From JAFAHD01 sp963772515 (GTDB lineage: Bacteria; Vulcanimicrobiota; Vulcanimicrobiia; Eremiobacterales; Eremiobacteraceae): a stretch of 64,000 nucleotides of DNA. Shown here one piece after another: positions 32,824 to 42,089 of the stretch. The translations under genes were made by a program, and so were the position numbers. The notes beneath the pieces were generated by a model. That model saw nothing but the letters and a program-made list of their open reading frames with translations, was not told the origin of the DNA and made no database searches. The stretch lies in NCBI GenBank assembly GCA_963772515.1, contig CAVYXC010000002.1, positions 62,001 through 126,000 of the forward strand, written 5' to 3'. Position 1 is the first letter of the stretch, and every line of letters starts with the position of its first letter.

Positions 32824-35586
32824 CTATTTGGATGCGTGCAATTGGCGCAACACATACGGCAGTATGCCGTCGTTGCGGTAATACTCGACCTCGTCGGGGG
32901 TGTCGATCCGGACGGTGACCGCGAAGGTTTTCTCCGCGCCTGCAGCGGCGGCGCGGACGGTAAGCCGCTTGCCGACGCTCATGCCGCCGGCGATGCCCTC
33001 GATCGTATAGCTCTCCTCGCCGGTCAAGCCAAGCGTCGCGGCCGACTCGCCAGATTCGAACTGGAGCGGCAGCACGCCCATGCCGATGAGGTTGGAGCGG
33101 TGGATGCGCTCGAAGCTCTGCGCGATCGCCGCGCGGACGCCTAACAAGCGCGGCCCCTTCGCAGCCCAATCTCGCGACGAGCCCGAGCCGTACTCTTTGC
33201 CTGCGATCACGATAAGCGGCACGCCTTCGTATTCGTACTGCATGGCGGCGTCGTAGATCGTCATCTCTTTGCCGTCGGGCAGGTGGCGCGTCACACCCCC
33301 TTCGGTGCCGGGCGCGAGCAGATTGCGCAGGCGCACGTTGGCGAACGTGCCGCGCATCATCACTTCGTGGTTGCCGCGGCGAGCGCCGTACGAGTTGAAG
33401 TCCTGCAGATCGACGCCGTGCGCGATCAAATACTTGCCCGCCGGGCTGTTCTTGCCGATGCTGCCGGCCGGTGAGATGTGGTCGGTCGTCACGCTGTCGC
33501 CGAGCAGCGCGAGCACGCGCGCGTTCTTGATATCGCGCAGCGGCGGCGGCGTGGCGGTCACGCCGTCAAAGAACGGCGGGTTGCGCACGTACGTGGACTC
33601 GGGATCCCAGGCGAAGCGATCGCCCGCAGGAACCTCAAGCGACTTCCAACGTTCGTCGCCGCCGAACGCGTCGGCGTATTCGCGTTTGAACATCGCATCG
33701 GCAACGCACTCGGCGACGGTCGCGTTGATCTCCGCCGATGTCGGCCATATGTCGCGCAGATAGACCGGCTTGCTCGCGCTGTCGCGCCCCAGCGGTTCAG
33801 CGAGGAGATCGATCTCCATCGTGCCGGCGAGCGCATATGCGACCACCAGCGGCGGGGACGCGAGGTAGTTCGCGCGCACGAGCGGATGGATCCGGCCTTC
33901 GAAATTGCGATTGCCCGAGAGCACCGCGCAGACGACGAGATCGTGATCGGCGATCGCCGCCGCGATCGGCTCGGCCAAGGGACCGCTGTTGCCGATGCAC
34001 GTCGTGCAGCCATAGCCGACGAGGTAAAATCCCAGTTGCTCGAGATACGGGGTCAAGCCGGCTTTCTTGAGATAATCGGTGACGACTTTCGAGCCGGGCG
34101 CAAGGCTCGTCTTCACCCACGGCTTTGAGACAAGCCCTTTTTCGACTGCTTTCTTGGCGAGCAGTCCAGCCCCGACCATGACCGATGGGTTCGACGTGTT
34201 CGTACAGCTGGTGATGGCGGCGATGACGACGGCGCCGTCGCACAGCTCCGCTTCCTCGCCGTTCTCGCCGGTGTACGTCGCGCGGCGGCGCGCCTGCTGC
34301 GCCGTGAGCGTGCTGCCGCCTTCTTCGGCCCAGCGTTCGGCCGCGACGACCGGCGTTTTCGGCGCGGGCCTTCCTTCCGCGAACGCCTCCATCGCTTTTT
34401 CAAACGATTGCTTGGCGCTGCGCAGCGGCACCCGGTCCTGGGGACGGCGCGGGCCCGCGAGGCTTGGCTCGACGCTGCCCAGATCGAGATCGAGCACGTC
34501 GGTGTACAGCGGCTCGGGCGACGCGTCGGTCCGGAACATGCCTTGCGCTTGCGCGTATGCCCGGACATGGGCGATGTGCGCGTCGGCGCGGCCGGTCAGA
34601 CGCAGATACTTGAGCGTCTCTTCGTCGATCGGGAAGATCGCGCAGGTGGATCCGTATTCGGGGGACATGTTGCCGATCGTCGCGCGATCCGCCAGGCTCA
34701 GATTGCTCAATCCCGCGCCGAAGAACTCGACGAACTTGGCGACGACGCCCTTGCGTCGCAGCATCTCGGTGACGGTGAGGACGAGATCGGTCGCTGTCGC
34801 GCCTTCCGGCAGCTTGCCGCGCAGCCGGAAGCCGATGACTTCGGGGATCAACATCGAGACGGGCTGGCCGAGCATCGCCGCCTCGGCTTCGATGCCGCCC
34901 ACACCCCAGCCCAAGACGCCCAGGCCGTTGACCATCGTCGTGTGCGAATCGGTTCCGACCAGGGTGTCCGGATAGGCGAGCGTCTGGCCGTCGCGCTCTT
35001 CGCGGAAGACGACGCGCGCGAGATACTCCAGGTTCACCTGATGGACGATGCCCGTGTCCGGCGGCAGCGCCTTGAAGCGGCGCAGCGCGGCTTGCGCCCA
35101 CTTGAGCAGCTGATAGCGCTCGCCGTTGCGCGCGAATTCCAAGTCCGCGTTGATCTGAAACGCTTGCAGCGAGCCGTACGCATCGACCTGCACCGAATGA
35201 TCGATGACGAGCTCGACGTCTTGCAAGGGGTTGATCTTGTTCGGATCGCCCTTGAGGCCGGCCATCGCATCGCGCATGGCGGCCAGGTCGACCACGCACG
35301 GCACGCCGGTGAAATCCTGGAGCAGCACGCGTGCGGGGCGGAATGCGATCTCGCGATCCGGCGGACGCTTCGGATCCCACGATGCGAGCGCTTCGATATG
35401 CGCTTTGGTCACCGAACGGCCGTCTTCGTAGCGCATGAGATTCTCGAGCAGCACTTTGAGCGAGAACGGCAGCTTGTCCACATGGCCGATGCCTGCGTCG
35501 CTCAGCGCGCCGAGCCGGTAGTAGGTGGATCGCTTGCCATCGACTTCGAGCGTCGCCGTGCTCTTGAACGAGTCGATCTTCGTCAT
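32824..35586 (-). CDS. acnA: Aconitate hydratase AcnA
   Basis: This 920-residue aconitase A converts citrate to isocitrate in the TCA cycle. The three cysteines that hold the 4Fe-4S cluster are visible in AAITSCTNTSNPSVM and GYGCTTCIGNSGPL. Other conserved stretches are LVGTDSHTTMVNGLGVLGWG and the C-terminal swivel-domain GKEYGSGSSRDWAAKGP. The length is that of AcnA, not AcnB. The ATG at 35586 matches the family start (TKIDSFKSTATLEV); an ATG at 35598 would add four residues. It is divergent from a barrel-like protein gene. Confidence 0.94.
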   Translation of the reverse strand: MTKIDSFKSTATLEVDGKRSTYYRLGALSDAGIGHVDKLPFSLKVLLENLMRYEDGRSVTKAHIEALASWDPKRPPDREIAFRPARVLLQDFTGVPCVVDLAAMRDAMAGLKGDPNKINPLQDVELVIDHSVQVDAYGSLQAFQINADLEFARNGERYQLLKWAQAALRRFKALPPDTGIVHQVNLEYLARVVFREERDGQTLAYPDTLVGTDSHTTMVNGLGVLGWGVGGIEAEAAMLGQPVSMLIPEVIGFRLRGKLPEGATATDLVLTVTEMLRRKGVVAKFVEFFGAGLSNLSLADRATIGNMSPEYGSTCAIFPIDEETLKYLRLTGRADAHIAHVRAYAQAQGMFRTDASPEPLYTDVLDLDLGSVEPSLAGPRRPQDRVPLRSAKQSFEKAMEAFAEGRPAPKTPVVAAERWAEEGGSTLTAQQARRRATYTGENGEEAELCDGAVVIAAITSCTNTSNPSVMVGAGLLAKKAVEKGLVSKPWVKTSLAPGSKVVTDYLKKAGLTPYLEQLGFYLVGYGCTTCIGNSGPLAEPIAAAIADHDLVVCAVLSGNRNFEGRIHPLVRANYLASPPLVVAYALAGTMEIDLLAEPLGRDSASKPVYLRDIWPTSAEINATVAECVADAMFKREYADAFGGDERWKSLEVPAGDRFAWDPESTYVRNPPFFDGVTATPPPLRDIKNARVLALLGDSVTTDHISPAGSIGKNSPAGKYLIAHGVDLQDFNSYGARRGNHEVMMRGTFANVRLRNLLAPGTEGGVTRHLPDGKEMTIYDAAMQYEYEGVPLIVIAGKEYGSGSSRDWAAKGPRLLGVRAAIAQSFERIHRSNLIGMGVLPLQFESGESAATLGLTGEESYTIEGIAGGMSVGKRLTVRAAAAGAEKTFAVTVRIDTPDEVEYYRNDGILPYVLRQLHASK

Positions 35587-35707
35587 AGCCCCGGCCATTT
35601 CGGCAGTCCGTTCGCACGGGCCTACGCGGCGCATGCGGCGCAAGGATTCGCATGCGCACTCACCAAGGGTGCATCAAAAGCTCCCGCACCCGTTCCGGAG
35701 GCTTCTG

Positions 35708-36475
35708 ATGCGGTCCATGTCCACGTGTGCTGCGCTCGCTGCCACGGCGCTGCTCGCAGCCGCGGCGCTGATCGCACCCGCGCAGTCGCGTGCGGCTGAC
35801 GCATTGACGCCGCAGGGGTATCTGCAATATACGCCGACCTTCGGCGATACGTACAACGGCGTCACGACCGACGACGGCGATCACTTGTCCGGATCGTACG
35901 CGGCCAAAGCCCAGCTGTATTTCGGGCGCTTCAGCGCCGCGTATATGTATTACCGCGATCTCTCGAGCAGCCAGGCGAATGGAACGACGTCGAGCGGCGC
36001 ACCCGGCACGGTGATCTCATATCCCGCCGGCGTAGTCGTCATGCCGGTCTTCACCGCCGCGGACGCAGAGTCGGAGATCCGGCTCGAGTATCAGCCGGTG
36101 AAAATACCCGTCTATTTCGGATTGGCGTACAGCGATGCGTTCAACAACTACGGGTTCCCGCGACTCATCGCCTACGGTATCGGCGTCGAACTGGCGCCCA
36201 ACCCGAAACACCTGCTCAGCCCGTACGGCTCCTTCTATTACTTCCCAAATCAGACCGGTACGTATCCGCTCGCGGATCCGAACAACCCGAACAGCGGCTC
36301 CGTGCAATCTGCGTTTCGCGCCAACGAGCTCGACCTCGGCGGCTCGCTCGCCTTTCCCAAAACGGCGCTCAGCCTCGTGGTCGGGTACTATCAGAGCACG
36401 AACGTGCGGCGCACCGGCACGTTCAATTTCGTGCGCGACGGCCCGTACCTCGGCCTCGGCTATCGGATAAAGTAG
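35708..36475 (+). CDS. Predicted outer-membrane beta-barrel protein of unknown function
   Basis: The 255-residue protein has a signal peptide (STCAALAATALLAAAALIAPAQSRA). The mature part is made of short alternating strands rich in Tyr, Phe and Gly (GYLQYTPTFGDTYNG, KAQLYFGRFSAAYMYYRDL, YGSFYYFPNQ) and ends in GPYLGLGYRIK. Strand alternation and the aromatic C-terminal strand suggest a small outer-membrane barrel. The ATG is fixed by GGAGG 6 nt upstream. No named family is recognised. It converges with the isocitrate dehydrogenase gene after 4 bp. Confidence 0.7.
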   Translation: MRSMSTCAALAATALLAAAALIAPAQSRAADALTPQGYLQYTPTFGDTYNGVTTDDGDHLSGSYAAKAQLYFGRFSAAYMYYRDLSSSQANGTTSSGAPGTVISYPAGVVVMPVFTAADAESEIRLEYQPVKIPVYFGLAYSDAFNNYGFPRLIAYGIGVELAPNPKHLLSPYGSFYYFPNQTGTYPLADPNNPNSGSVQSAFRANELDLGGSLAFPKTALSLVVGYYQSTNVRRTGTFNFVRDGPYLGLGYRIK

Positions 36476-36479
36476 GGGA

Positions 36480-37931
36480 TCATTCGCCGGGGATGCCCGA
36501 GAACGCGGGCTCGCCGTCGAACGTGCACAGCGATTCCGTCTGGATGAAATCAAAGCCCGCATCGCTGATACGTTGCAACAGCCGCGCTATCTGCGCGTGC
36601 GTCACGTCGCCGCCGGAGCGCGAAACGAAACGGCAGCGCCACTGGTCGGTGCACAGCGTCTCGGGCAGCCCTTTGGGCCACACGCGCGTGCCGCGATTGA
36701 GGATCGCCTTCAGTTCCAGCTCGTCACCGGCGGTGGGCGCGAGCGCAGCGCCGAGCTCGTCGGGTGTGCCGCGGGTCCAGTCGAGGTACACGTCGACACC
36801 GACCGTCTTCTTCTTGCGTTTGTCGGTGGCGAGCGAAGCGAACACCGCGCCCTTTTCGGGAGCGACATCCTTGTACGCCACGGCCTTGAGATGCTGCGGC
36901 GATTGGCCAAGACGCGCGACCACGGCCTGGGCGAACTCTTTGGTGCCGACTTTCTGCTTGCTGGTGCCGTCGCGATAGATGTCGTAGGTGTGGATGCCGT
37001 CTTCGATCGTGCGCAGCCACGCGTTATGGAGACGCGTCGCGACGTCGGTCTGCCCGATGTGGACGAGCATCATCACCGCACCCAGCATCAAGCCCGAAGG
37101 ATTGGCGACGTTTTGCCCCGCGCGCCGCGGCGCCGAACCGTGGATCGCTTCGAACATCGAGCAGACCTCGCCGATGTTGGCGGAACCCGCCAGCCCGACC
37201 GACCCGGTGATCTGCGCGGCCACGTCGGACAAGATGTCGCCGTACAGATTGGGCAGCACCAGCACGTCGAACGCCTCGGGCGTGTCGGCGAGCTTGGCGG
37301 CGCCGATGTCGACGATCCAGTGCTCGTGCTCGATCTGCGGATATTCCTTGGCGACGTCGTCGAAGATCTTGTGGAACAGGCCGTCGGTCAGCTTGAGGAT
37401 GTTGTCTTTGGTGAAGCAGGTGACTTTCTTGCGGACGTTGCGACGCGCATACTCGAACGCGTAGCGCGAGATGCGCTCGCTGCCCGGCCGCGAGATGAGC
37501 TTGAGCGCCTGCGTCATCTGGTGCGTCTGCTGGTACTCGATGCCGCCATAGACGTCTTCTTCGTTCTCGCGCACGATCACGACGTCCATCACCGGATGCT
37601 TCGTCGCCACGTACGGCGCGTAAGAGACGCACGGGCGCACGTTGGCATACAGGCCGAGCGCGGTGCGCGTGGTGACGTTGAGGCTCTTGTAACCGCCGCC
37701 CTGGGGCGTGGTGATCGGCGCTTTGAGAAACACCTTGGTGCGGCGCAGCGATTCCCATGCGCTTGGCGCGATGCCCGCCGGATTGCCCGCGAGATAGACC
37801 TTCTCGCCGATCTCGATGACTTCGGGTTGCAAGCGCGCGCCTGCGGCCGTGAGGGCTTCGAGGGTCGCGCTCATGATCTCGGGACCGATGCCGTCGCCGT
37901 ATGCGAGGGTGATGGGCGTCGTGCCGGACAT
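36480..37931 (-). CDS. icd: Isocitrate dehydrogenase, long form with C-terminal domain
   Basis: The 483-residue enzyme belongs to the isocitrate/isopropylmalate dehydrogenase family. It begins ITLAYGDGIGPEIM and has the substrate loop VRENEEDVYGGIEY, the metal aspartates in LPNLYGDILSDVAAQ and the nucleotide loop EAIHGSAPRRAGQNVANPSG. A C-terminal extension of roughly 140 residues (KKTVGVDVYLDW onward) resembles the Thermus/Rickettsia-type long IDH. NADP specificity is likely but not proven by sequence alone. The ATG is fixed by AGGAGA 7 nt upstream; a longer open frame to 38036 is unlikely. Confidence 0.9.
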   Translation of the reverse strand: MSGTTPITLAYGDGIGPEIMSATLEALTAAGARLQPEVIEIGEKVYLAGNPAGIAPSAWESLRRTKVFLKAPITTPQGGGYKSLNVTTRTALGLYANVRPCVSYAPYVATKHPVMDVVIVRENEEDVYGGIEYQQTHQMTQALKLISRPGSERISRYAFEYARRNVRKKVTCFTKDNILKLTDGLFHKIFDDVAKEYPQIEHEHWIVDIGAAKLADTPEAFDVLVLPNLYGDILSDVAAQITGSVGLAGSANIGEVCSMFEAIHGSAPRRAGQNVANPSGLMLGAVMMLVHIGQTDVATRLHNAWLRTIEDGIHTYDIYRDGTSKQKVGTKEFAQAVVARLGQSPQHLKAVAYKDVAPEKGAVFASLATDKRKKKTVGVDVYLDWTRGTPDELGAALAPTAGDELELKAILNRGTRVWPKGLPETLCTDQWRCRFVSRSGGDVTHAQIARLLQRISDAGFDFIQTESLCTFDGEPAFSGIPGE

Positions 37932-38016
37932 GTCGTCTCTCCTGCGTTCGCGGGTGCGCTCATCTTGTCGCTGCAAAGGGCGGGCTCCCGCCCGTGCGAA
38001 ATGCTTGGCCCGACAT

Positions 38017-38301
38017 ATGGCACAGTCACAGGTCATCGCCGCGCAATTCCCGCAGATGCGCTACGCGACGAGCGCCATCGATTGGTTCCGCAATCAAGGC
38101 ATCGACGCGTCGGCCATCGGCGCGTTCGCGGTGCCGCCCGGCGGCCAACCGCGTCCGCCGCGTCCGGGCGACAACCAACGCGACGATCTGACGTGGATCG
38201 TCTCGCTTGACTTGGCTCGTGCCAACATCACGCGCCGCGTCGCAACGGACGCGATGAAGCGCGAAGGCGGCAAGCTGATGGCCGCTGCTCCCGCGCCGTA
38301 A
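38017..38301 (+). CDS. Small protein of unknown function
   Basis: This 94-residue protein has no signal peptide and no membrane span. It contains MRYATSAIDWFRNQGIDAS followed by a proline-rich segment (GAFAVPPGGQPRPPRPGD) and a C-terminal helix (ARANITRRVATDAMKREG). No family is recognised. It lies 5 bp before the cytidylate-kinase-like gene and is likely co-transcribed with it. Codon use is like that of its neighbours, so it is probably real. Confidence 0.6.
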   Translation: MAQSQVIAAQFPQMRYATSAIDWFRNQGIDASAIGAFAVPPGGQPRPPRPGDNQRDDLTWIVSLDLARANITRRVATDAMKREGGKLMAAAPAP

Positions 38302-38306
38302 CGCCG

Positions 38307-38933
38307 GTGATCATCGCCATCGCGCGCGAGCTCGGCGCCGGCGGCCGCGGCGTCGGCGAGGCCGTCGCAACCGCGCTCGACATCCCATTGCTTGACAACG
38401 AGATCGTCAATCTTGTGGCGGAACGCATCGGCGCACCCGAGGCCTACGTCGCGCAGCGTGACGAACAGGTCGAGAGTTTCACCGAGCGAGTGCTGCGCGG
38501 CATCACCGCCGCCTATCCGGAGTCGCTCTCCTCACAAGAATTGCCGGACTGGTCCGAAGAGCGTCTCGTGCAGCTCACCGAGACGATCATCAAGGAGCGT
38601 GCGGCGAGCGAATCGCTCGTGGTGGTCGGGCGCGGTGCGCCGATGCTGCTCAAGGACCGGCTCGACGTCGTGCGCGTGTTCGTCTCGGCGCCGCAGGCGG
38701 AGCGCGCGGCGCGGATCGCCGCTCGCATGGGGCTGTCAGCCGACGACGCGCTCAAGGAAATGCGCAAGTCCGACCAGCATCGCGCCGCCTATTTCAAAGA
38801 ACATTATAACGTGACGGATTGGCGCGACCCGCGCCATTACGATCTCGTGGTCAACACCGCGCGCCTGGGGATCGAGGGCGCCGCGCGCTTGGTCGTCGAG
38901 GCGGCGCGAGGCTCGCTGCGCCCTACTTCCTGA
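38307..38933 (+). CDS. Cytidylate kinase-like family protein
   Basis: The 208-residue protein belongs to the cytidylate-kinase-like (CK2) group. The N-terminal IIAIARELGAGGRGVGEAVA corresponds to a P-loop of the form G-x4-G in which the usual GK is absent, as is common in this group. Later come LVVVGRGAPMLL and VFVSAPQAERAARIAARMG. It starts at a GTG. A nucleoside monophosphate kinase role is plausible but untested for this group. The last 11 bases overlap the convergent M16 peptidase gene. Confidence 0.75.
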   Translation: MIIAIARELGAGGRGVGEAVATALDIPLLDNEIVNLVAERIGAPEAYVAQRDEQVESFTERVLRGITAAYPESLSSQELPDWSEERLVQLTETIIKERAASESLVVVGRGAPMLLKDRLDVVRVFVSAPQAERAARIAARMGLSADDALKEMRKSDQHRAAYFKEHYNVTDWRDPRHYDLVVNTARLGIEGAARLVVEAARGSLRPTS

Positions 38934-40224
38934 TCGCCTCGAGCGCCGTAGCCGCGCCGATCGCGCACAGCGCACCTGACTCCCAGCGGATCGCCGACTT
39001 CACGAAATCGTTGAAATCCGATGCGCGCACGCCGGCGAGCATGTCGAGCTCCTGCGCGGGTGTGACCAGCGGCTGGTCGAACAGCGCAAGCTCGGCGTAG
39101 CGGCGGGCGATCTCGGCGTTCCACTCGGCGTACAGCGATATCTGCGACGCGAACGCCTCGCGGCCGCGGTCAAACTCCTCGGCCGAAAAACCGTGGCGCG
39201 TGTCCTCGAGGATGCGCCGCATTTCGCGGACCGCCTGTTTAGCGCGGCCGCGCCCGACCGCCGCCATCGCGCTCATCACGCCGACGTTGCCGTAGAAATC
39301 CTGCGTCGCATACACTTCATACGCGAGTCCGAGCTTCTCGCGCAACCCATCCCACAGACGGCTGCCGTCGCCTTCGCCGATCATCGTCTGCGCGAGCTGC
39401 GTGCGCAAGACGGCGCCATAGCCGTCGGGATACGACGGCGTCGTCGTCGAGATGGAGAACCAGACCTGCTGCGTATTGGCTCGGCGCAGCGTCTTTGCGC
39501 GCCGCGCGCGATGCATCGTCGGCTGGTACGTCGCGAAGAGCGGCGCCTTGGGCACGATCGCTTCGGGCGCCGAGCGCCACGATCCGAAATGGCGCTGCGC
39601 AGCGGCGAATAGCTCGCGCCGGCTCAGCGGTCCCGCCAAGCTCAGCACCGTGTTGTGCGGATGGAAGAACCGGCGGTGGAAATTGCGCACTTGCGTGCGC
39701 GAGATCCCGCGTACGGTGGCAGGCGTGCCGCCGATATCGCGGCCTAGCGGATGCGAACCCCACAGCGCCTCGTCCGTGAGCACCTCGATCCGCTTGCTCG
39801 GATCGTCTTCCCAGTCGCGCAGCTCTTCGAGCACGACCTTGCGTTCTGTTTCGATGTCGGCGGGCGCGAAGAGGGGACGCCGCACGACGCTGCTGATGAG
39901 GTCGAGCGCTTGGTCGGTCTTGCCCACCGGCACGCTGCCCGAGATCGAGATCAGCTCTTTGCTCGTGGACGGATCGAAGCGATTGCCGCAACGCTGCATC
40001 GCGGCCGCCAGCTGCGGACGCGAATAATCCAGCGTCGCTTTGAAGATCAAGTGCTCGAGGAAATGCGCTAGCCCGTTGGCGTTGCGCGGGTCGTAGATCG
40101 AGCCGGCGCGCAGCGCGAGCGCGATGCTGAGCGTGCCGGAATGGGGCGTGTGCGTCGTGACGACGCGCAGGCCATTGCGCAGCCGCTGGCTTATCGGCGC
40201 GGATTGTTTCGTGCGCGGAGGCAT
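38923..40224 (-). CDS. M16-family zinc peptidase
   Basis: The 433-residue protein has the inverted zinc motif HFLEH (in NGLAHFLEHLIFKATL), the mark of M16 (pitrilysin/processing-peptidase) enzymes, with the downstream glutamate expected in VVLEELRDWEDD. A second, inactive-type domain follows (about 240-430), including the R/Y region GEGDGSRLWDGLREKLGLAYEV. The gene has the single-chain, about 430-residue size of bacterial M16B members. The ATG at 40224 follows AGGAAAG; an ATG at 40287 is less supported. No signal peptide is seen. Confidence 0.87.
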   Translation of the reverse strand: MPPRTKQSAPISQRLRNGLRVVTTHTPHSGTLSIALALRAGSIYDPRNANGLAHFLEHLIFKATLDYSRPQLAAAMQRCGNRFDPSTSKELISISGSVPVGKTDQALDLISSVVRRPLFAPADIETERKVVLEELRDWEDDPSKRIEVLTDEALWGSHPLGRDIGGTPATVRGISRTQVRNFHRRFFHPHNTVLSLAGPLSRRELFAAAQRHFGSWRSAPEAIVPKAPLFATYQPTMHRARRAKTLRRANTQQVWFSISTTTPSYPDGYGAVLRTQLAQTMIGEGDGSRLWDGLREKLGLAYEVYATQDFYGNVGVMSAMAAVGRGRAKQAVREMRRILEDTRHGFSAEEFDRGREAFASQISLYAEWNAEIARRYAELALFDQPLVTPAQELDMLAGVRASDFNDFVKSAIRWESGALCAIGAATALEAIRK

Positions 40225-40246
40225 GTGTGGCTTTCCTGGGGTGGCG

Positions 40247-40274
40247 TTGTGCGGTCGCCCGAGTGGGCGATAGT
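40247..40274 (+). promoter_or_regulatory. Candidate sigma-70-type promoter for a small RNA
   Basis: TTGTGC (40247-40252) and GATAGT (40269-40274) are separated by 16 bp, close to a -35/-10 pair. It points toward a 145-bp gap without a coding frame that ends in a strong terminator. Start of transcription would fall near 40281. Confidence 0.45.
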
Positions 40275-40280
40275 ACGTAT

Positions 40281-40425
40281 TCGCCACGCGGGGCCGGAAC
40301 GTCTAGGCGGTGCAGGGACGAGGCTATGCGGGTTTGGCGATTTCGTCGTCCCACCATGCGAAATTCCTGACCTCCCAAAGGCGGTCAAGCGGACGTGGAA
40401 GCGGGCCGTATGACGGCCCGCTTTT
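40281..40425 (+). ncRNA. Candidate structured small RNA
   Basis: This roughly 145-nt transcript lies between a promoter-like pair and an intrinsic terminator, with no plausible open frame. Pairing that can be seen by eye: GGGACGA (40315-40321) with TCGTCCC (40346-40352), flanked by GGT/ACC. Outer segments CCACG (40284-40288) and ACGTC (40299-40303) can pair with CGTGG and GACGT around 40392-40398. This makes a long interrupted rod. I do not recognise it as SRP RNA, RNase P or tmRNA; a 6S-like shape is possible but unproven. Confidence 0.4.
40399..40425 (+). terminator. Strong intrinsic terminator
   Basis: The perfect stem AAGCGGGCCGT / ACGGCCCGCTT with a 3-nt loop (40399-40423) is followed by TTTT on the plus strand. 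On the minus strand the tract is weaker, so it most likely ends the candidate small RNA; it may also serve the minus-strand gene at 40457. Confidence 0.75.
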
Positions 40426-40456
40426 CGTGGCGATCGCGAGGGCTGTGCGCTCGGAT

Positions 40457-41035
40457 CTAGCGCGGCGAGCCCACGTATGGGAAGGTCGTCGTGTCGTGTT
40501 TGCCGCCGTACGGCACGTTGTCCGTCGCCAGACACGGCGACTCGTTCCCGTCGTCGGCCACGAGACCGAGCGCCGAGAGCGTGTTGCCGAAGATGACGCT
40601 CAACGACAGGCCGATGACGTCGTCGTGCAGACCGCGCCCGCCGAACGGACTTATGCCGCTGCCCGCCGGTGAGGTCTCAACCCCGAGGTAGCCCGCGCCT
40701 ACGCCAGTCTTGGACAGATCAGCGACTTGCACGTCGGGGATCAGCACGTTTTGCGCCAGGTTCGCCGTGGCAGCCGAGCGGCCCGCGACCGTCGTCATGA
40801 ACGAGTTGATATCGCCGGGGAGTACCGGGTCCGCGAAGGGCGAGCTGCGGTTGGTCTGGTCGTGACGCGCGTACGCCTCGAACGCTTCTTTGATCGCGGG
40901 GCGCGCCAATCGCTCGATCTGCGTGTAGGACGCCGAACTCGGATTGATGTTGGTGGTCGATGAGCTCGAACACGCGCCGGCCGCCACGGAGGCGATCGCG
41001 ACGGCGCAGAGCCCGATGGTCGTGGTGATGCGCAT
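40457..41035 (-). CDS. DUF4331-type C-terminal half, lipoprotein
   Basis: The 192-residue protein has a lipobox (ASVAAGACSSSS). The mature part resembles the second half of DUF4331 proteins, with QIERLARPAIKEAF, then PVLPGDINSFMTTV, and finally GGRGLHDDVIGLSLSV. Full-length DUF4331 proteins carry these after the SDH-x-DSP N-terminal part, which here is a separate gene (41050-41844) 14 bp upstream. The two therefore look like a split DUF4331 pair made in one operon. The molecular function of DUF4331 is unknown. Confidence 0.65.
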   Translation of the reverse strand: MRITTTIGLCAVAIASVAAGACSSSSTTNINPSSASYTQIERLARPAIKEAFEAYARHDQTNRSSPFADPVLPGDINSFMTTVAGRSAATANLAQNVLIPDVQVADLSKTGVGAGYLGVETSPAGSGISPFGGRGLHDDVIGLSLSVIFGNTLSALGLVADDGNESPCLATDNVPYGGKHDTTTFPYVGSPR

Positions 41036-41049
41036 GGTCAGTGAACCTC

Positions 41050-41844
41050 CTACGAGCCGGTCGTGGTGCTAGTCGTCGCCCACACCTTGATGACGCCGGG
41101 CGTGCCTGACGACGGCGCGAGCAGCGTGCGCGGCAGTTCGACTACGAATGAAAGCACGTTGAACCCGTTGGTCGACAAGAAGTCCTGCGCGGCGGTGTGG
41201 TCGCACGTCGTCGTGCTGCCCGAATTCGGGAATCCGCGGAACGAGGTTGCGCTCGGCGGCGGCGGATTGGGCTGATTCTGGTAGTTGCGATCCGGGATGA
41301 TCATGAAGAAGCGTGCGAGGTCGAAGAAGAACGGGTCTTCGCGCGGACCTGCGAACACTTGGATGCTCTTGCCGCTGAGCGTCAGCGTGGCCGGCGTGTT
41401 GAATGCGAACGTGCCGGTCGGCGCGATGAACGTCGACGTCGTGCCGACGATGTTGGGCTTGGCAGGTCCGTACATCGTCAGTGTCTGGCCGGTGCCCGAG
41501 CCGCTGGCCTTGAACTGGATGACCAGATCTTCAGCGGTGTCGGAGCCGAGCGCGATCTTGAACTGATACATGACCGCTGGATCGAACGCGAAACTGCCCG
41601 ATTGTCCCATCGGGATGAGCGGGTTCACATCCATGACGAGCACGACGTTGTTGTTCTGCTCCGTTCCGCCGGTCGGCGGCGGGAACACGAACACGTCCGT
41701 GATGTCCGCTCCGGGCCGTGCGATCATGGTCGGAGAATCTTGGTGGTCTGAACCGCGTACGGGGTGCGCGTTGTAGAGTATGAGCGCTCCGGCGAGCGCC
41801 GCGATGGCCACGCCGCCGGCTAGCGGCAGCATCCTTGCGTTCAT
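41050..41844 (-). CDS. DUF4331 family secreted protein (N-terminal half)
   Basis: The 264-residue protein has a membrane-targeting segment (MLPLAGGVAIAALAGALILYN). The DUF4331 hallmark HPVRGSDHQDSPTMIARP follows, with ADITDVFVFPPP. Later it has VLVMDVNPLIPMG, a beta-rich middle and FFFDLARFFMIIPDR. The remainder expected of a full DUF4331 protein is encoded by the following gene. The ATG at 41844 follows GGGAGGCG with 8-nt spacing. The gene is divergent from an ECF sigma factor gene 245 bp away, which may control it. Confidence 0.75.
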   Translation of the reverse strand: MNARMLPLAGGVAIAALAGALILYNAHPVRGSDHQDSPTMIARPGADITDVFVFPPPTGGTEQNNNVVLVMDVNPLIPMGQSGSFAFDPAVMYQFKIALGSDTAEDLVIQFKASGSGTGQTLTMYGPAKPNIVGTTSTFIAPTGTFAFNTPATLTLSGKSIQVFAGPREDPFFFDLARFFMIIPDRNYQNQPNPPPPSATSFRGFPNSGSTTTCDHTAAQDFLSTNGFNVLSFVVELPRTLLAPSSGTPGVIKVWATTSTTTGS

Positions 41845-42089
41845 GAAAATCGCCTCCCTGGTGGCAAGTGACGCCCGCATAACGGCGCACGATGAAGGTC
41901 GGATGAGATGTGCGGCCGGGAGGCCATCCGCGCGCGGGGCCACGTCGTTCCATAGAGGACATGTGCACGCTCGGGCTAGCGCAGCGCCCCTTGCTGATCG
42001 AAACCTGGCGCGCAGCCACCGTGCGTGTGCTGTACGGCCCGCGGCGCACACCGGGAGATGCGCCGCGGGCGCACGAACCGCGCCGCTAC

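Noticed and set aside
36573..38210. Plus-strand 545-codon frame opposite isocitrate dehydrogenase
   Set aside because: It is antisense to a well-conserved enzyme and has unnatural composition.
40281..40425. Small SRP RNA or tmRNA in the gap before the M16 gene
   Set aside because: The SRP core words (GGTCAGG followed by AGCAGCC) and a tRNA-like end are absent.
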